The translations under genes were made by a program, and so were the position numbers. Below are positions 48,714 through 63,302 of a stretch of DNA of 64,000 nucleotides, piece by piece. How positions within the stretch are numbered: position 1 is the first letter of the stretch; every line of letters starts with the position of its first letter. The notes under the pieces are model-generated. The model was not told where the DNA came from. It did not search any database and saw only the letters and a list, made by a program, of their open reading frames with translations. The DNA comes from Cristatella mucedo (Eukaryota; Bryozoa; Phylactolaemata; Cristatellidae). The stretch lies in contig WPIO01000096.1 in the NCBI GenBank assembly GCA_009760855.2, positions 365,001 to 429,000 on the forward strand, read 5' to 3'.

Positions 48714-51700
48714 AGAGGAGACAATCCAAGCCCAATACAAACCTTCAGCAACCATACAAGTCCCAGCATCCCCCAGCCTGGGGGGGGGCCGCAAACCAAG
48801 CCAGCAGCAAGTGCTTCCATTTCACCATGCACAGGCAGTGGCAGACGCAGCAGCAGCAGTAGCTGCCGTAGGCATGAGACGCTTAATTCCACTTCATACC
48901 GATTGCGCCAGATTCCGAGGTTGCCATGCACAGAACCCAGCAAAGGGGGCAGGGCGAGCCGAGCTGAGAAGGGTGGGCCATGCACAAACCCAGGAGGGGT
49001 GGGTGGGCGGGGCACAAGGAGGTGCCCGGGGCACACCGACGACAACGGAGGATACAACAATCCGGTAAACCGGGTACTGCTGGCGGCTGCCAATACCTTT
49101 GCCCTTTTGGGATCCCGGAGCAAAACTCTTTGTGGTTGCTGCTGCTAAAGGAAACGATCCATGACAATTGATCGTCAGTGAGAGTGGATGCGTGACTAGG
49201 TGAATTCACGGGAACAGCAGCAAACACGCAGCGTTTACGAGAGCTAGCCCGCACTCGGGCGCGTTGGAATGCAAAGTGCTGCTGCCAGGGACCGGTGCCA
49301 GCCACGACTGCAATGTACCAGAAAGTGCGCAGCCCAAGCGGCCAGTATGACACTAAAATAAAGCAAATGTCAGCTGATTTCGACAGGCTCATTCATATGG
49401 CTGGCAGGAGAGAGGCACGGCTAGCAAACCTGCTTACAGAAGGCAATGGTGAACTGGCTGCTGCAGAACTAGAACCCACAAACTGAGTCGTGAAGTCGGA
49501 AACTGCTCCACTCCAGCCTTACTACTCGTCTAAGACTGGGGAGTAGGGAGAGAGGTTCCCCATCAGGGCAAAACATGACGATCGAGGCAAAGCATGACGA
49601 TCGAAGCAAAGCATGACGATCGAGGCAAAGCTTGAGATCGAGGCAAAGCATGACGATCGAGGCAAAGCATGACGATCGAAGCAAAGCATGACGATCGAGG
49701 CAAAGCATGACGATCGAGGCAAAGCTTGACGATCGAGGCAAAGCATGACGATCGAGGCAAAGCTTGAGATCGAGGCAAAGCTTGAGATCGAGGCAAAGCA
49801 TGACGATCAAGGCAAAGCTTGACGATCGAGGCAAAGCATGACGCTGCTCTTTATCGGTCTGCTACACATTAAATTATAGCTGAGCAAAAATATGCGTTCA
49901 CTTTACCAAGGTCCTACCACTTGGCCACTGGCCTTGGTAGTTACTCGGGTTGCCTGCCAAGGAGGTGTCATTTATTGGCCAGCAAAATCACTCCAGGCAA
50001 GCTTGGATAGTTCCAAAAAAGTCACCATAACTAGTCAGGGTAACTTTAGTTAGTATATCCGGTTATTAATTCGTGATTAGTTTCAAAATACAAGACTCAA
50101 AGGGCCCTATCACATCGTGACAATGGTAACTTCCCCTGCCTACAGGTATAGTCACTTTAAAACTAACGACTTTCAGCCACGCTCATACTTAATCACTACT
50201 CGTTGTTAGTGGAAGCTCACAAACCTCTGCTATCCCAAGAGATGCACTGTAAATCAGCTAAGCAGAGCTTAAAATAAAGATTAGATATCAAACGTTGTTT
50301 TTATAGAATGTGCATGCCCAATTTCATGGCATTCTACATTGGCATTCTTGAGAAACGGCTGTCAGATTCGCCCAAGCTACCACTCACATGCCAAGCACTT
50401 TGCCATCCACTGGCGGTGCTACATATCGGCGGTGGTCAAATCAGTAAAGGTAAAATAACGATCCGATCTTACATCGCACGAAGCTAACAGCTTGTCAACA
50501 GAATTTTGCTGTACTCCACTCCCGCCTCATGGGGAAACCGAACTGTGTAGCCAGAACAAGCTGAGCCAATCGCTGACCTTGACAGTAGCAGTGCCGTGGC
50601 TTTGAGTCATAGCAACGCCAGAGTAGCCGAGTAAAGATTTGTCATGCAAACCCGGCACCTGACTAGGTTGGGGGGCAGCAGCAAGAATGGAGTCAGACCT
50701 AATAGAACCTCTGCCCTCTGTCCTCGGGGCTGGCGATCACTGCTGCCTGGTAACCGAGAGGCACCGGCAAACGAGCTCTGAATTCTCAAAGATGGCAGCT
50801 CGAGTCGATCAACTGGTAAGTCGATCGATCAGTTACCCCGCCCAGTGATGTTGCTGCCAAACATTCGGTCTCCTGACCTTTGGACTTGAATTTGTAATCT
50901 GGATGAGCATAGGGACCAACTTTTTCAAGGTGCAAGCCAGTGGCTAGGGGTAACCAGCTATTGGCCGGCTGAACACTCTGCTGTTCAGCCGGGGCACCTC
51001 CAAATTAGTAATAGCAGCTGACCACTAGAGCTATGACCTGGTCAAGTCTGACCAGGCCATAGCCTTTCATGTGACAAGATGAGCCAAGTAGCCAATTGAC
51101 CCTCTGTCAGCCTAAGTATTGCTGTGCCATCACAAATAGCACTATAGGGGGGAAGGGAAGAGCATCCAGTTTGACAGCTAATCCAGATTCTGACATGAGC
51201 TTCTCGGCCGTGTTGCCATGGTGGCCAGGGAGGTTTTGATGCTGACAGACCTTGAGGCAATCCATGAGCCTCAGGGCCAGCCAATGACTAGGACCAAGGG
51301 AGGCTTCAGGCAGAGGTCAATGAAAGTGCACAGAACTAAATGAAGCCTAGTAGTAGTAGTAGTAGTGGCCTCAGTAGGCCACTTATGCCATGCGAGGAAG
51401 CAGAAGTCGGCATTGCTTGCATCTGATGCAGCAATCTGTAGGAGCCCTGCTAAACATGTGGGTCACCAGCTGACTATGCAATCGGTGGCCAATAGCAGCA
51501 GATCAGACAAGTAGCAGCAGGTGGGCATGATTACAGAGGGCCGACTGCCAGCTGCCGAGTGGGTGCACCTAAAGGGTGGCCGAGGTGTGAGCCTGATAGA
51601 TACATCACTGCTTGACATCAACATTCGCCTTCAGGCTACTCGTACTACACGACGACAGGATGGAGATTCGGTTCTTGTTAAGTGCAAGACAAAAATGATT

Positions 51701-54700
51701 ATCGTTGTTTTATCGTTGAGGCGCTTGTCTGAACAGCATTTGTGCAGGAAGATCAAGAGCGCACCGGCAGCAACTGGAAGAAGCCGGAAGATGGAGACCG
51801 GTTGAAAAGGAAGAGCAACTGGAAGACCGGAAGTGATCTCGGACGAGCACGATGCTCGTGCACGTGCACTTCATTCCTTCTCTCCAGTTTCGTTTGCAAA
51901 TAAAGGGAGAGCCAATCCAGGGAGGCTCGTAGCCTCGAGGTTGCTCAGGCAGTGCTACCTACGTCTACGTCTGGTTTGCAACCGCCAGTCGGCAGCTCTG
52001 CAACAGTCCGCATCGCTGGCCGGCCGCCCCACAATCGCTCACTACCCTTATGTACACTTCGACAGATCAGTCAGCTTGCACTACGTAGGTGGGGTACTTT
52101 CTTCTAAGTAGGTTCTCACTCTTCGAGCCATTAGCTAGTTGACGCACAACATCAATCGCTGACAAGAACATATGACGCACCTTGGCTGCATGCAACTAAC
52201 TTTCGAGTACAACATTGTCTGGCGACTGCTAAAGAAAAAAATACACAATCTGCTGGCCTTCACTAAGGTCGGCGGCAGTGCGTGGGCATCGGTGGAGTAA
52301 AGAGTCACTGTGCTGTCGCCAACTCCTCGGAAACCGCTAGCTCTCGATCGAAAGGCATGCATCCAGCTCAGATCTCTGCCCGACCTGCAGCAGTGTAGGT
52401 CAAGGCCGATCTGCTTGGAACCTAATTGCACTGCCACATCTAAATCAGCCGAGCAGTCAATCCATCTGGGGAGCAGTACCACCTGGTGCACTCCTTCGTG
52501 GCGTCACCCCTTGCGGGTCATCACTCTTCTATCTCTCTCACCTCATGCCGCTGCAATGGGGTCACTCCATCACGTGTGTGCGCATCGACAGTCATAGAGC
52601 ACGATGCTTCCGACCTACATTCGGCGATGCCTTCTCCGCTCCGTCCTTCGCGGACTCGCGACATGAAGCATTCGCCGGCTCCAGCCAAGCGCTTCCAGCG
52701 ATGGCAGCCGCCATGCACCACCATCAGGGAGCCACCTGCCGGCATCCGGTTGTCATAAGCAAACCACCCAATCTAATCGAGGGCGCTCGAGAAAGATTTC
52801 CGGCAGTGTAAATCCGCGGCTCTGCACAAGCGGTATCGGGGCACCGATGCCGCCTGTGTGGCAGCAACACGCCGCATCCCAATGGCAGCTCCTATCAGGC
52901 TGAATCGTCGATGGGAGCCAAAAGAGAGTGACTCGTTCTCGCAGATCCCTGCCGATCGGACCCGTCGGCAGGCAGCGGGTGCTGAGTGCGTGAGCGCGCT
53001 AAACGAGCTCACACAACACTGAAGCATCAACAGGGGCCGGAGAGGTGGGAGGCTGGCCAAAGGCCCGTTGGCTCATGCATGCATCCGGAGTGCCATCCCC
53101 CCAGGGCAGCAGCAGCAGCTACTGCTGCTGCTGCTGCATCTCGGGTCGTAGGACGACCCCTTCGAGCCTCGTACAACGCAGCCCGGCGCGATCGGCACAG
53201 CGCTAAAGGTGGCAGCGCATTGCATTGCTGGACTCGCAGGTCTTCACACATTAGCACCGCCTAGCAGACAAGAGAGAGGCGCGCTGCTGCCCCCCCCCCG
53301 CAATGGCGGCAGGCTGCTGAGAGCACGGTCTTACGTGCTGGCAGCTTCTTGAACACCTCCTTGTCGAAAAAGTTCTGAAAACGTTGCGCATAGAAACCCG
53401 GCCGGTGGACAGATATCGTATCCTGCAAGACAGGAGGGCACCGCTCGGCCGTCTCGGCGAGCACGCTCGGGCACGCGCGGCGGCATCGTAATGGAGGAGA
53501 GGTTCGGCACTGGAGAGGCCTAGATGGTGGGCGGGCCTGGTGGGGGGTGGGGGCTCGGCTCCGAGGCGCGCGCGCGAGGCGATCGGCACCCCGTCGTGCA
53601 CGATGCTCTTGAAGCCGTGCTCCAGCTTCTTCTTCAGCCTGTAGCTCTGCAGGATGTCAATGACGCCGACGTAGAGCAGGACCCGATCGCCAGTGCTGCT
53701 CTTCGCCGGAATGCCACCGGCAGGGCTGCAGCGCAACAGCAGGCGACACTGCTAGGAGCGCCGGCCACTCTGCCCACGGCGCACAGGTCGCACGAGGCCC
53801 ACAGACAACCGACCGGGACGAAATGGCCGACCACCCGACGAAGGCTGCCAGAGCCTCTGAGAGATCGAGGCGCTGCTGCCGCAGCGGCGGCCAGTCGCAC
53901 CCGCCGCCTCTGCCAGGATGAGCATTCGTCGGCGTCGCAGCGATGGCAACGTCCCGGCGTGGAGCGAGTCACGCCCACTATCAGGACGTCGCTAAGGAGT
54001 GGCCAAGTTCCCAACTCGAGCATCCGAAGTGGCGAATGGGCATGGCCAGATAGAGGCTGAAAATTCTTACAAGGGGCACGACTTAGCTGGAGCCAGCCGG
54101 TCCTGGTGGCCGGCATGCCTTCCGATGGGCGCTGCAGCTCGAGAGGGTTCGAGGGAGGCACAGCAGCAGCAGCAGCAGTCAGGCAGCAGGGGCTTCTCTC
54201 ACCCCTAACCCACCCGCCGCCACTGCCTGCCCATAGCCTTTACTGCTACACGTTCGAATTGGGCAAGGGCATCACTTCTTACGCAACGACAACTACTCTC
54301 CTACTGCCGACTATGGCACATCTTTTTCAGCGGTCCTGAGCTGCTACTTCCATGCTACTCACTACCTCAACTGCTCTCATGACTCTGCTATGCTTCCCAC
54401 TTTCTCTTTGTTGCGTGAGACGAAGTCTGTTGGCTACCGAATGCGTACCGAAAGCCGCTTAGGCTGTGAGTGCGCTATACAAAACTCTCCTGCGTAACAC
54501 CCACATGGTCTTTATGACTTTGTGGAGTTACAGACGGAGATACATTACATTACATTACGTGGCGGGCGGCAGGCATACGTACGTGGCCTCTTCATCGTCC
54601 TCGGCATCCACCGACACGTCCGCCTCGGCCTGGATCGACTCCATGGCCGTCGAGAAGTTTGCCAGGCGCTGCCGGATGCTCTTGTTGCGCTGCACGCCGG

Positions 54701-57700
54701 CGCCGGCATAAGCCACTTCCGACATGCTGGCTGCCAGCTCGGCAGACAGAGCCTGTGCCTTAGCCGCCGCTGCTGCTGCGGCAGCCGACGATGGCGGCGG
54801 TGGAGCGGCTGCCCCGGGGCCGCGCAGCTTGGCTGTGTCTACACCGCTGCCAGAGGCCACCGAAGTGTGGCTGCGCTCCCGCCGCGCCTGGTCGATGTTG
54901 TGTATGCCCAGGAGCAGGCTGTAGTCCATGATCTTGAAGCTCTCCAAGACCTAGAGGGACAAGAGCGCCGAGCCGTGCCCTGCCTGCTCGAAAGATGACA
55001 TGCCACAGCGAGCACGACAATGCAGAGAGGGAGAGGACTCGTGCACACGCCCACCATAGGCAGATCGGCTCTACAATCCAAATGTGCGGGTAACCATCAG
55101 CCAGAACGAGGCTGGGTACGACTACCATCGGTCACCATCAGCTAGAACGAGGCTGGCTACCGGCTCAGCACGCCCTGGGAGAACTTACGTGGCACTGCAG
55201 CTTCCGACAACCCATGGTAGCGTCTCTGTCCGAGGGTCCTGCACTGAGAGTGCTAGAAAGCACGTGGCAACTGGTAATCGACTGCCTCGGTAGCCTCGAC
55301 CGGTGGAGAGGGATGCACCGCAGCAACCAGAGGCGCGTTGCTTTCGGCCGGCTAAATGTTGCTAGTAGCGCTTTCCGTCCCATTTACGTGATTTGAATTT
55401 CAGTGTTGCGAAACAATGGATGCTTAAAAACCGCCTGTGTCAATCTGTACATGAAATCAGGAGAAATGGCAGGTCTCCCACACCCCTGACTCAGGATATA
55501 GGTTATACCATTCACCTGAGCCACAACCTGATGTAAGTGTAAAGATCAATTGCAGGAGGGAGGGAGGGAGGGAGGGAAGGGGGAGTGAGGGGGGGAGGAA
55601 GGGGGAGAGAGGGAAGGGGGAGTGAGGGGAGGGGGAGGAGGGGAGGGGGAGGGGGGGGGGGAGGGGGAGGGAGGGGGAGGGAGGGAGGCAGAGAGAAGGG
55701 GGAGGGAGGCGTGGGGAGGGAGGGAGGGAGGGGAGGAAAGGGGGAGGGAAGGGGAGTGAGGGGGAGGCAGAGGGAAGGGGGAGGGAGGGGAGGGAGGCAG
55801 GGGGAGGGAGGCAGGGGGAGAGAGGGGGAGGGAAAGGAGAGGGAGAGAGTGACCAGGCAGCCATTATCAAGCAGGCTATCCCTCCACACTACAGCACTGC
55901 TGCCTAGCACATAACTGTTGCCAAGCACCTAGCTGGTGTCTGTGCATCTGACCCGGACTATCGTGCCTGTGCACCTAGGCATGAGAAAAAAGTGGCAGCA
56001 CCCGGCACCTGGACACTTGTGCAGAGTGGTTTTGCTAAAAAAATATAAGACTAGCTGATTTAGCAGCCTCTTTGTGTATAGAAGGAGATGGGCCTTAAAT
56101 GCTACCACCACTGCTTGCAGTGGCAATAGAGCCCACTGCAAGATTCAAATTCCACGACCTCAAGACCGAGGTCATGCAAAGCGACCACTTCACCTTACTA
56201 GTGTGCCGTGTGCCATCACGGCTCACTAAGGTTTTCCAAGCAACTCCCAAGGCTGCTCCACAGGCAACCGGGACAGACCGTGACAGGGACCGGTGTTGCC
56301 ATCTCGGTCGATTGCAGCACAATCGACCATGACTCATCCTGGTTGCAAAGACCAGCAGCTCTGGATGCTGACGTAACAGCAGCCTTAAGCTTGCCTGCCA
56401 CCCACCCACCCACCTGTGCGAATGTGTCGGTAATTCCATAAAGACCCAAAGACTACGTGGAAGTGGGTGCTCCGCAGGTGGAGGCTTCAATACCGAGCTC
56501 AGAGCCTTAGCGGCCTTCCATGAGCTGGCTGGAGAGGATGTGCCACAGTCGGTAACAGGAGAAAAGAGATGTCGTGCATAAGTCAGCAAATAAAAAAGTG
56601 AGGACACTGTGGCGAATGTTACCCTTTCTCGGAAATGTCGACGGCAGGAAGAGACGGCCGCCCTTCACTGGCTGAGCATTTCAACGGCAGCTTAGGCTGG
56701 GCGCCAGGCTGCCCTACAGACAGACCTCTTGCCGGGGCAGCATCGGGAGGACGCAGCCCCTCTGCCTGTCTGCCAGCCCGACGGCCAGCGCCGGGGTCAG
56801 GGCGATCGCTGCAGCGGGCAGTCAGCGGCGGCAGCGAGCGGCTGACTCACCCGACAGTCGCGGCGAATCGTTTTGAGCAGTGCCTCGTGCATGTCAGGCT
56901 CGAGCAGCAGCCCTTCCGGGTGGCGGTCTCGGAAGTCGAGATCCTTGAGCGTGGGTAGGGCCTTGGCCAGCTCATAACGGCTCGCTTTGCGCTTGTGCGT
57001 GCTGCCCTTCAGGTCGTACTTCTCGTGCAGCTTGACCGACGATGGCAGCAGGTTGTTCATGATGACGAAGCGGATGTTCTTGCCACCTTGCTGCAGTCGT
57101 CGGCGTGTGTGCGAACGAAAACAGACGACAGGCAGCCAATGTAGACTAGGCTAGTTACAGCTATTACGTGCCTATTAGACATATCATGCATAAATAATGG
57201 ATTCAAGACAAAGCTGGCCGATCTAACGGCAGCTTTCACCCAACGGCAGAGAAGAGCAGCAGAGAGGCCATCACTCCACTCTGCTGGCAGCAGGCAATTA
57301 AGTATTGCCGGATTCAAGATGCACGCCAACGACCCGGGCAGCACAGGATGCCAGGCCCAGCGGAACAGCCACACAGACAGCCGTCGGCAGCCAGCAACCC
57401 GACAATTTGAGTTTATGTCTGCTAAGCAGCCAACTTCCAGGGAACCGACCGGCACCATGCCAAACTACCGCGAAGCTCACGGCTGCCGATGACACATCAG
57501 AGACAGAGGCACCAGCAGCAGGAGTACAGCAGAGCACTAGATCCAGCAGCTCGGTGAGGCAATGCTGTAAGCAGAGCAGCCACCGACAAGTGGCCGAGGG
57601 GTAGGGAGTAAAGCCGAAAGGAATGCAACTAGCCAGGCTTTGGCATTGAAGTAGGGATCGGTGGGTGACTGCAGCACCCCACCACACCCTATCAGGCAGG

Positions 57701-58996
57701 GTTGGCAGAATGCTCGAGGTCATTGCAGCCAGATGTAGGGTTTCTGAGATTAGGTATTAAAACCGAAGATATTGATTGCTCAGCCGGAGCCTGCCTTAGG
57801 ACAGCCATCACAGGCAGGCACAGGCCGGTCAGAGGTTTACTCTCCTACTTTCTCAGTTGCTAGCCTAGTGATGTAATCTATACTACAATAGCATTAGTCA
57901 ACACCCGGTGGAAAAAAGAAAGGCTAAACAGAAAAGAAAAGATCGGGTGATCCAGAAGCCTCGTTTATACAGTGGCAGAAGGGAAACAGCCACGCGTGCA
58001 CAAACGGCGAGAAACTTCTAGCCACGACATAGTCTTTGTAAGAAGCAGCAGGAGGAGAAGGAGGAGTACAGCACTACTGAAGCCAATCTAGTTGCATAGC
58101 TAGTAAGCTACTGCGCAAGCTGGCCGTTCAGGCATGCTCCTGGCGATTGCATTAAGGTGTCGACACAGCTGAGCAAGCCTTTTGCATAAGCATCGTAGTC
58201 TTGGACTACCAGGCAGGAAGGTGAGAAGTTCGACGGATCACCCGACAGATCCCCACAGTACCCCGAAAACAGCAACGCCACTTGGATAACCTCTAATCAA
58301 AGCGAAATTTCTACGATACTTGCACTACAAATTTTTACTATGATCATATTAAGACGGAATAGATGTGCACAGAAAAGGCAGTGGTTGAGTTGGCAGAAAA
58401 AGCTATGATCATAAGTTGTATTTAAGCTGTCAAACAACAGATTTCAACTCCATGAGAATTAGGGCACCCATGATACTAACAGTAATAAGATTAGGTCATT
58501 TGTATAGTCCTTTAAGAAAAATAAATCTCGCTCTCTATGCACTTTAAATGAATGCTGGAAAGGTACTATGTCAATTGGCTAGGACCGAGAGGCAATATCA
58601 CATATCCATAGAATACTCTTGATGGTCAGTTAAGGTGATGTTAGAGAATTCGAAAGTTGTCGAACGATGGTTTAATTGCACTGGTCCGTTCAGAAACAGG
58701 CTTGCAGACGGATTAAAAAATCCATCTGGTGGCCACTTCAAGACATAAAAGTTTGCTTTGGGAAATAAGCATCTAACAAACCAGAGAGTCTCGATAACTA
58801 AGAGACAATACCGGTAACTGAAATAAAATCCGATAGGTTGAAAGGAGAATCCTGGCCTCAAAGAGAAAATCAAGGTGGCTGTAAGAGAGTTGCAAGAGGC
58901 GCCAAAGAAACAATCCTAGTGATAAGAGATTTATATATTTATAAGAGAGCACAACTGAGAGAGATTCACGTTGGCCGACAGAAAAGTCCGATATAG

Positions 58997-59086
<90 letters not shown>

Positions 59087-59089
59087 GAC

Positions 59090-59134
<45 letters not shown>

Positions 59135-62100
59135 GAGACAGCGATGATAATAATAATAATAACGCACGTGATAAAGCGCCCTCAGAGAACTCAATCTCTT
59201 TCTAGGCGCTTTACATTTGCTGCAATGGGAGCGATAGACCGAGATCATCAGACTCGCCAAGAAAGAGTCACTGTGGCTGAGAGAGATTCCCGGGGGTCGA
59301 AGGAGAATAGCTTTGGCGAAAAGAATCACAGTGGCCGAGAGAAAACTCTAGTTGCTGAGAATCGCGTTAGCTGTGAAGCACAGTACACCCGAAAGAGACG
59401 TAGTAGGAGAGTGGGATCTCAGTAGCTAATAATAATAACAATAATAACTTTGCATTGCACCATCAGAGAAATGAATCTCCTTCTAGGCACTTTACAGATG
59501 CTGTTTAGAAGGTATTACTAGAATGATCGGTGGTAACATCCACAAGCAGCAGGAATAGTGTGAGCAGGTATATGCATACGAAGGACGAATCATAAAGACT
59601 CAGCAAATGCTGTAATAAACAGGTACGTTTTAAGCTTTATAAATGTCGTCGTGTCAGGGGACATTGTGATGTGTATCGGTAGCAAGTTCCGGGCTTTGGG
59701 AGCACAGGAACTAAGGTACGGTTTCCAACGGTTTTGAGGTTGGTGGGAAGTATAAACTAAGGCACGGTTTCCAACGGTTTTGAGGTTCATGCGAGGTATG
59801 GCTGGCTAAACGATTTGAGTCAGAACAGCGGTTTGTAAGATTCTTCGCTTGGCGGGGGGGGGGGAGAAGCTCTGATAGGTAGGCTGGCTTCAGAGAATAA
59901 AGGCACCTATAAGTAAGTGACAGAACCTTGAAGTCAATATTAAGCTTGATTGGGAGCCAGTGCAGATGTGGCAATTGCCAAGCTCACGACAGAGGAGCCT
60001 AGCTGCAGAGTTTCGCACCAATTGTAAGTGCCTGACTGCACAGGCCGGTAGATCAGCAAAGCAGTGAGTTACAAAAGTCAAAACGTAATGTCACAAATGC
60101 ATGAATCGGTTTTAATATGGTATCGCTGTCTAAGCAAGCCCGAATTTTAGCACCGTTATGTAGCTGAAGGAAGGCAGACTTGACAACGAAGTGTGACTTT
60201 GAAACAAAACAACTAGATTAGGCACAGATTCAACCGTGATAGGCTGGCAGAGCCGATTTTGAGCGTTGTTTTCCAAAACACTCGGTTTGCCCACTACTAG
60301 CAAATTGATTTTGCTGCCATTCAATGTAAGAAAGTTTGCTGCCATCCAAGTGTCGATGTCATCAATACATTCAGCAAGGGTGTGTACAGCTGAGAAAGAT
60401 TATAGTCAAAAACCGGTGGAAAAAAGAAAGGCTAAACAGAAAAGTAAAGATCAGGTGATTCCACAGCCTCGTTTATATAGTGGCAGAAGAGAAACAGCCA
60501 CACGTGCACAAGCTGCGAGAAACTTTTACTAGCCACGACAACATAGCCACCGATCGCCAATTAAAGTCTATCAGGGGCCAAGCATTGCTTTTTTGAATAT
60601 CTAGAGTAGGAAAATGTCAAACCGAAGGTGACTACGCAAGCGTGCCGATGATTCGCGAGAGAGCTGGACACATCGAATGCTCAGCAAGGGCCGATAAGAC
60701 CTTCGACTGCATCTGCAGTGGCTGAAAAGCGTAACACCTCACGATACCAAACGAAAGAGCGGATTGAAGGAAAAGAATCGAGGCAAATCGCCTGACACGA
60801 TCTGCTCGATTAGGCAAGTTATTGCATAACAGAATAAAAGCTTCAGAACCTGGGTAGATTCTTTATTTAGGGGGCCAGAGGCTCCCAGAATTCCACTAGC
60901 TTTATATCTACCAAGACACGCGTCATTAGGCTCAACAGTAGTGACGGCAGCAGCATGGGGAGGGATGCTATCATGATTCACTTCCTCCTCTCCCTCTTTA
61001 TTAGTCTAGGGGTATGCTGCACCCACTTCAAGGCCGCGGTTCGAATCCTGCAGCAGGCAACTCTTTAAGGCCCACAGCACCAGCGCACCGTACTCGTCGC
61101 CAAGGCTCTTCCAGGCCGCATCTAAATGGGGCAGCTGAATCCGCCAACCTTCACCTTCACTGTGCAGGCAAACACGGCTGCTGCAGGCTGGGTCTCTCGC
61201 AAGCAAGCGAGGCAACACTGTGCGTGCCACGAGAGAGGCTGGCATGCCAAATGACGTCCCACTGAGCCTTGGCACGATGTGAGGGAACCTGACTCTTGCA
61301 GCCTGTGAGCACAGGGCAGAGACCCTACGAGGGCTCAGACTGCCTAAGCAGCCGAAAGCTTCCGAGTGGTGGAGGGCAGATGAGGACTCGCCGGATGACT
61401 CGTCAGATGACTCGGTAGTCCTGCACCAATCCATGCATTGGCAGCATCTGAGGGGGACATCGACCAACCACAAGCTGCCGGAACTCGAACAATGGTAAAA
61501 AAAAGTGCAAAAAGCAACGCACACATGGAACATAAGGGATGCCGAAGGAGTACGATGAGGAGGGGAGGGCCAGATCCCTCTAGGTCGGTCGGCAGCTGTC
61601 TCGAGTGTGTAGACTAGGCTTGGCCGGCATGGTTTGGAATATAAAGGTTTTAGTGCTGGAGCCAGCAGGCTTGTTGCTCGGCCGTGCTACCCAGCCCAAC
61701 GACAAGGTCGTGCTGATGGAGGGCTGTCACACACGACGAGGACGACACGGGCAGCCCAACAAGGGCAGCCCAACAAGGGCGTACACCCAGCACAACTCCT
61801 CAGGAAAGTCAAGGGCCGAGAAGGACAAGGGAGACTGTCCCACACGTCGGCCGGAAGCTGGAGTCACTCAGGTGTAGTGACTGGACGATTCGCTTTGCCG
61901 CACCACACGGAGCAGAGGGAGGAGGGAGAAGGCGACCACGGGCGAGTCCAACGAGGGCAGAGCAGCAGCATCGTCCGCTGCTCTCAAAGAAGCTGCACGG
62001 CAACGCCAGGACCTTCTCACCTGGTAGCAATGCAAGCCGTAAAATTTGGGTAGCAACGTCCTTGGGTTCTGGTTCAAATTCTAAAACAACAAAAAAGAGA

Positions 62101-63206
62101 ACCGAGCTCTTTGACGAGCCGACAAACGCCGGCAAGGCAGCCTGCTCGGCTCGTCACGAGGTGGTTGAGCATGCATGCGAGTCTGCAGCGCACGAGAGGG
62201 GGGACAACTGCACAGGGCCCGACACCTGCTAGCCACAGACGAGCGCAGATCGCCTGACACGTTTCTCGAGGCTCGCGAGCTACTGCTCACAGGAACGTTT
62301 TAATGCAATCCATGCGATCGGTGAGTCAAGTACAGCAAACAGCAGGGTTGGGCAATGCAACACGAGCCTGTACTGAAGAACAGCCAGGCGATTGGGGAGG
62401 GCTGAAAGCAGCTGGTAGAAGCTGCAGCACCGGCGGTGGGGGACAGGCAAAAGACAGGCTCGTCTATCTTGACTCTGGAGGCACGCTATAAGTGGCTGCC
62501 CCGGGTCTTGGTCCAGGGGTTAGGTGTTCGCCTTTCACGAGCCCAGGTTGCAAGTTCGAGCCATCTAGAGAGCGATCCTTGAGTGGCCACTTCAATAAGG
62601 CAATCTTGTATTGTAGCCACTCAACTGCTGCGTGTGCTGCACTACGGCCATCTTTTATTGCGGCAGCAAGTGGTGGTGAGAGACGTTGAGGCACTTCTGT
62701 CTCTATACACATAAGGCTGTTAAATCACCTAGCCTGCCTAAGGTCAAGGTCCGCCCACATATAAAGATAAAACTAACTACTTTAAAGGCTCAGTGAACTG
62801 TGGTTGGATTATGGCCTGGAGATGGATGATATTGGAGCCATTCACAAGGTTCTCTCCCTCATTTGCAAGGACACTGGCCTGCAGGTCACACACTACAAGC
62901 CTACTAGCTATATTTATGCTAAAGGAATATGGATAACTAGAAAAGTCTACAGGCTGCAGTTACGGTCAGCTACAAATGCCCTGCTACCGTTAGAACAAAT
63001 AGCATCCTAGTATTCAAAAAGTAGCATCGATTGATTAAATGGCTTCATTTTGTAAACGGCGGTACATGAGTCTTAGCAGCTTCAGCCCCCAGCCACATCT
63101 GTGGGGAAAAAAGAATTGATTACATGCTGTGTGACTCGATCATGCTGCAGATCTAGGAACATGTAGGGTAGGGGAAATAGAGACAGACAGACAGACAGAC
63201 AGACAC

Positions 63207-63302
<96 letters not shown>

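Noticed and set aside
53251-54161. + strand open frames opposite PIP5K exons
   Set aside because: Antisense shadows; the - strand frames carry the conserved lipid-kinase motifs.
60998-61070. Functional tRNA gene
   Set aside because: A- and B-box-like text is present but acceptor and anticodon stems do not pair.
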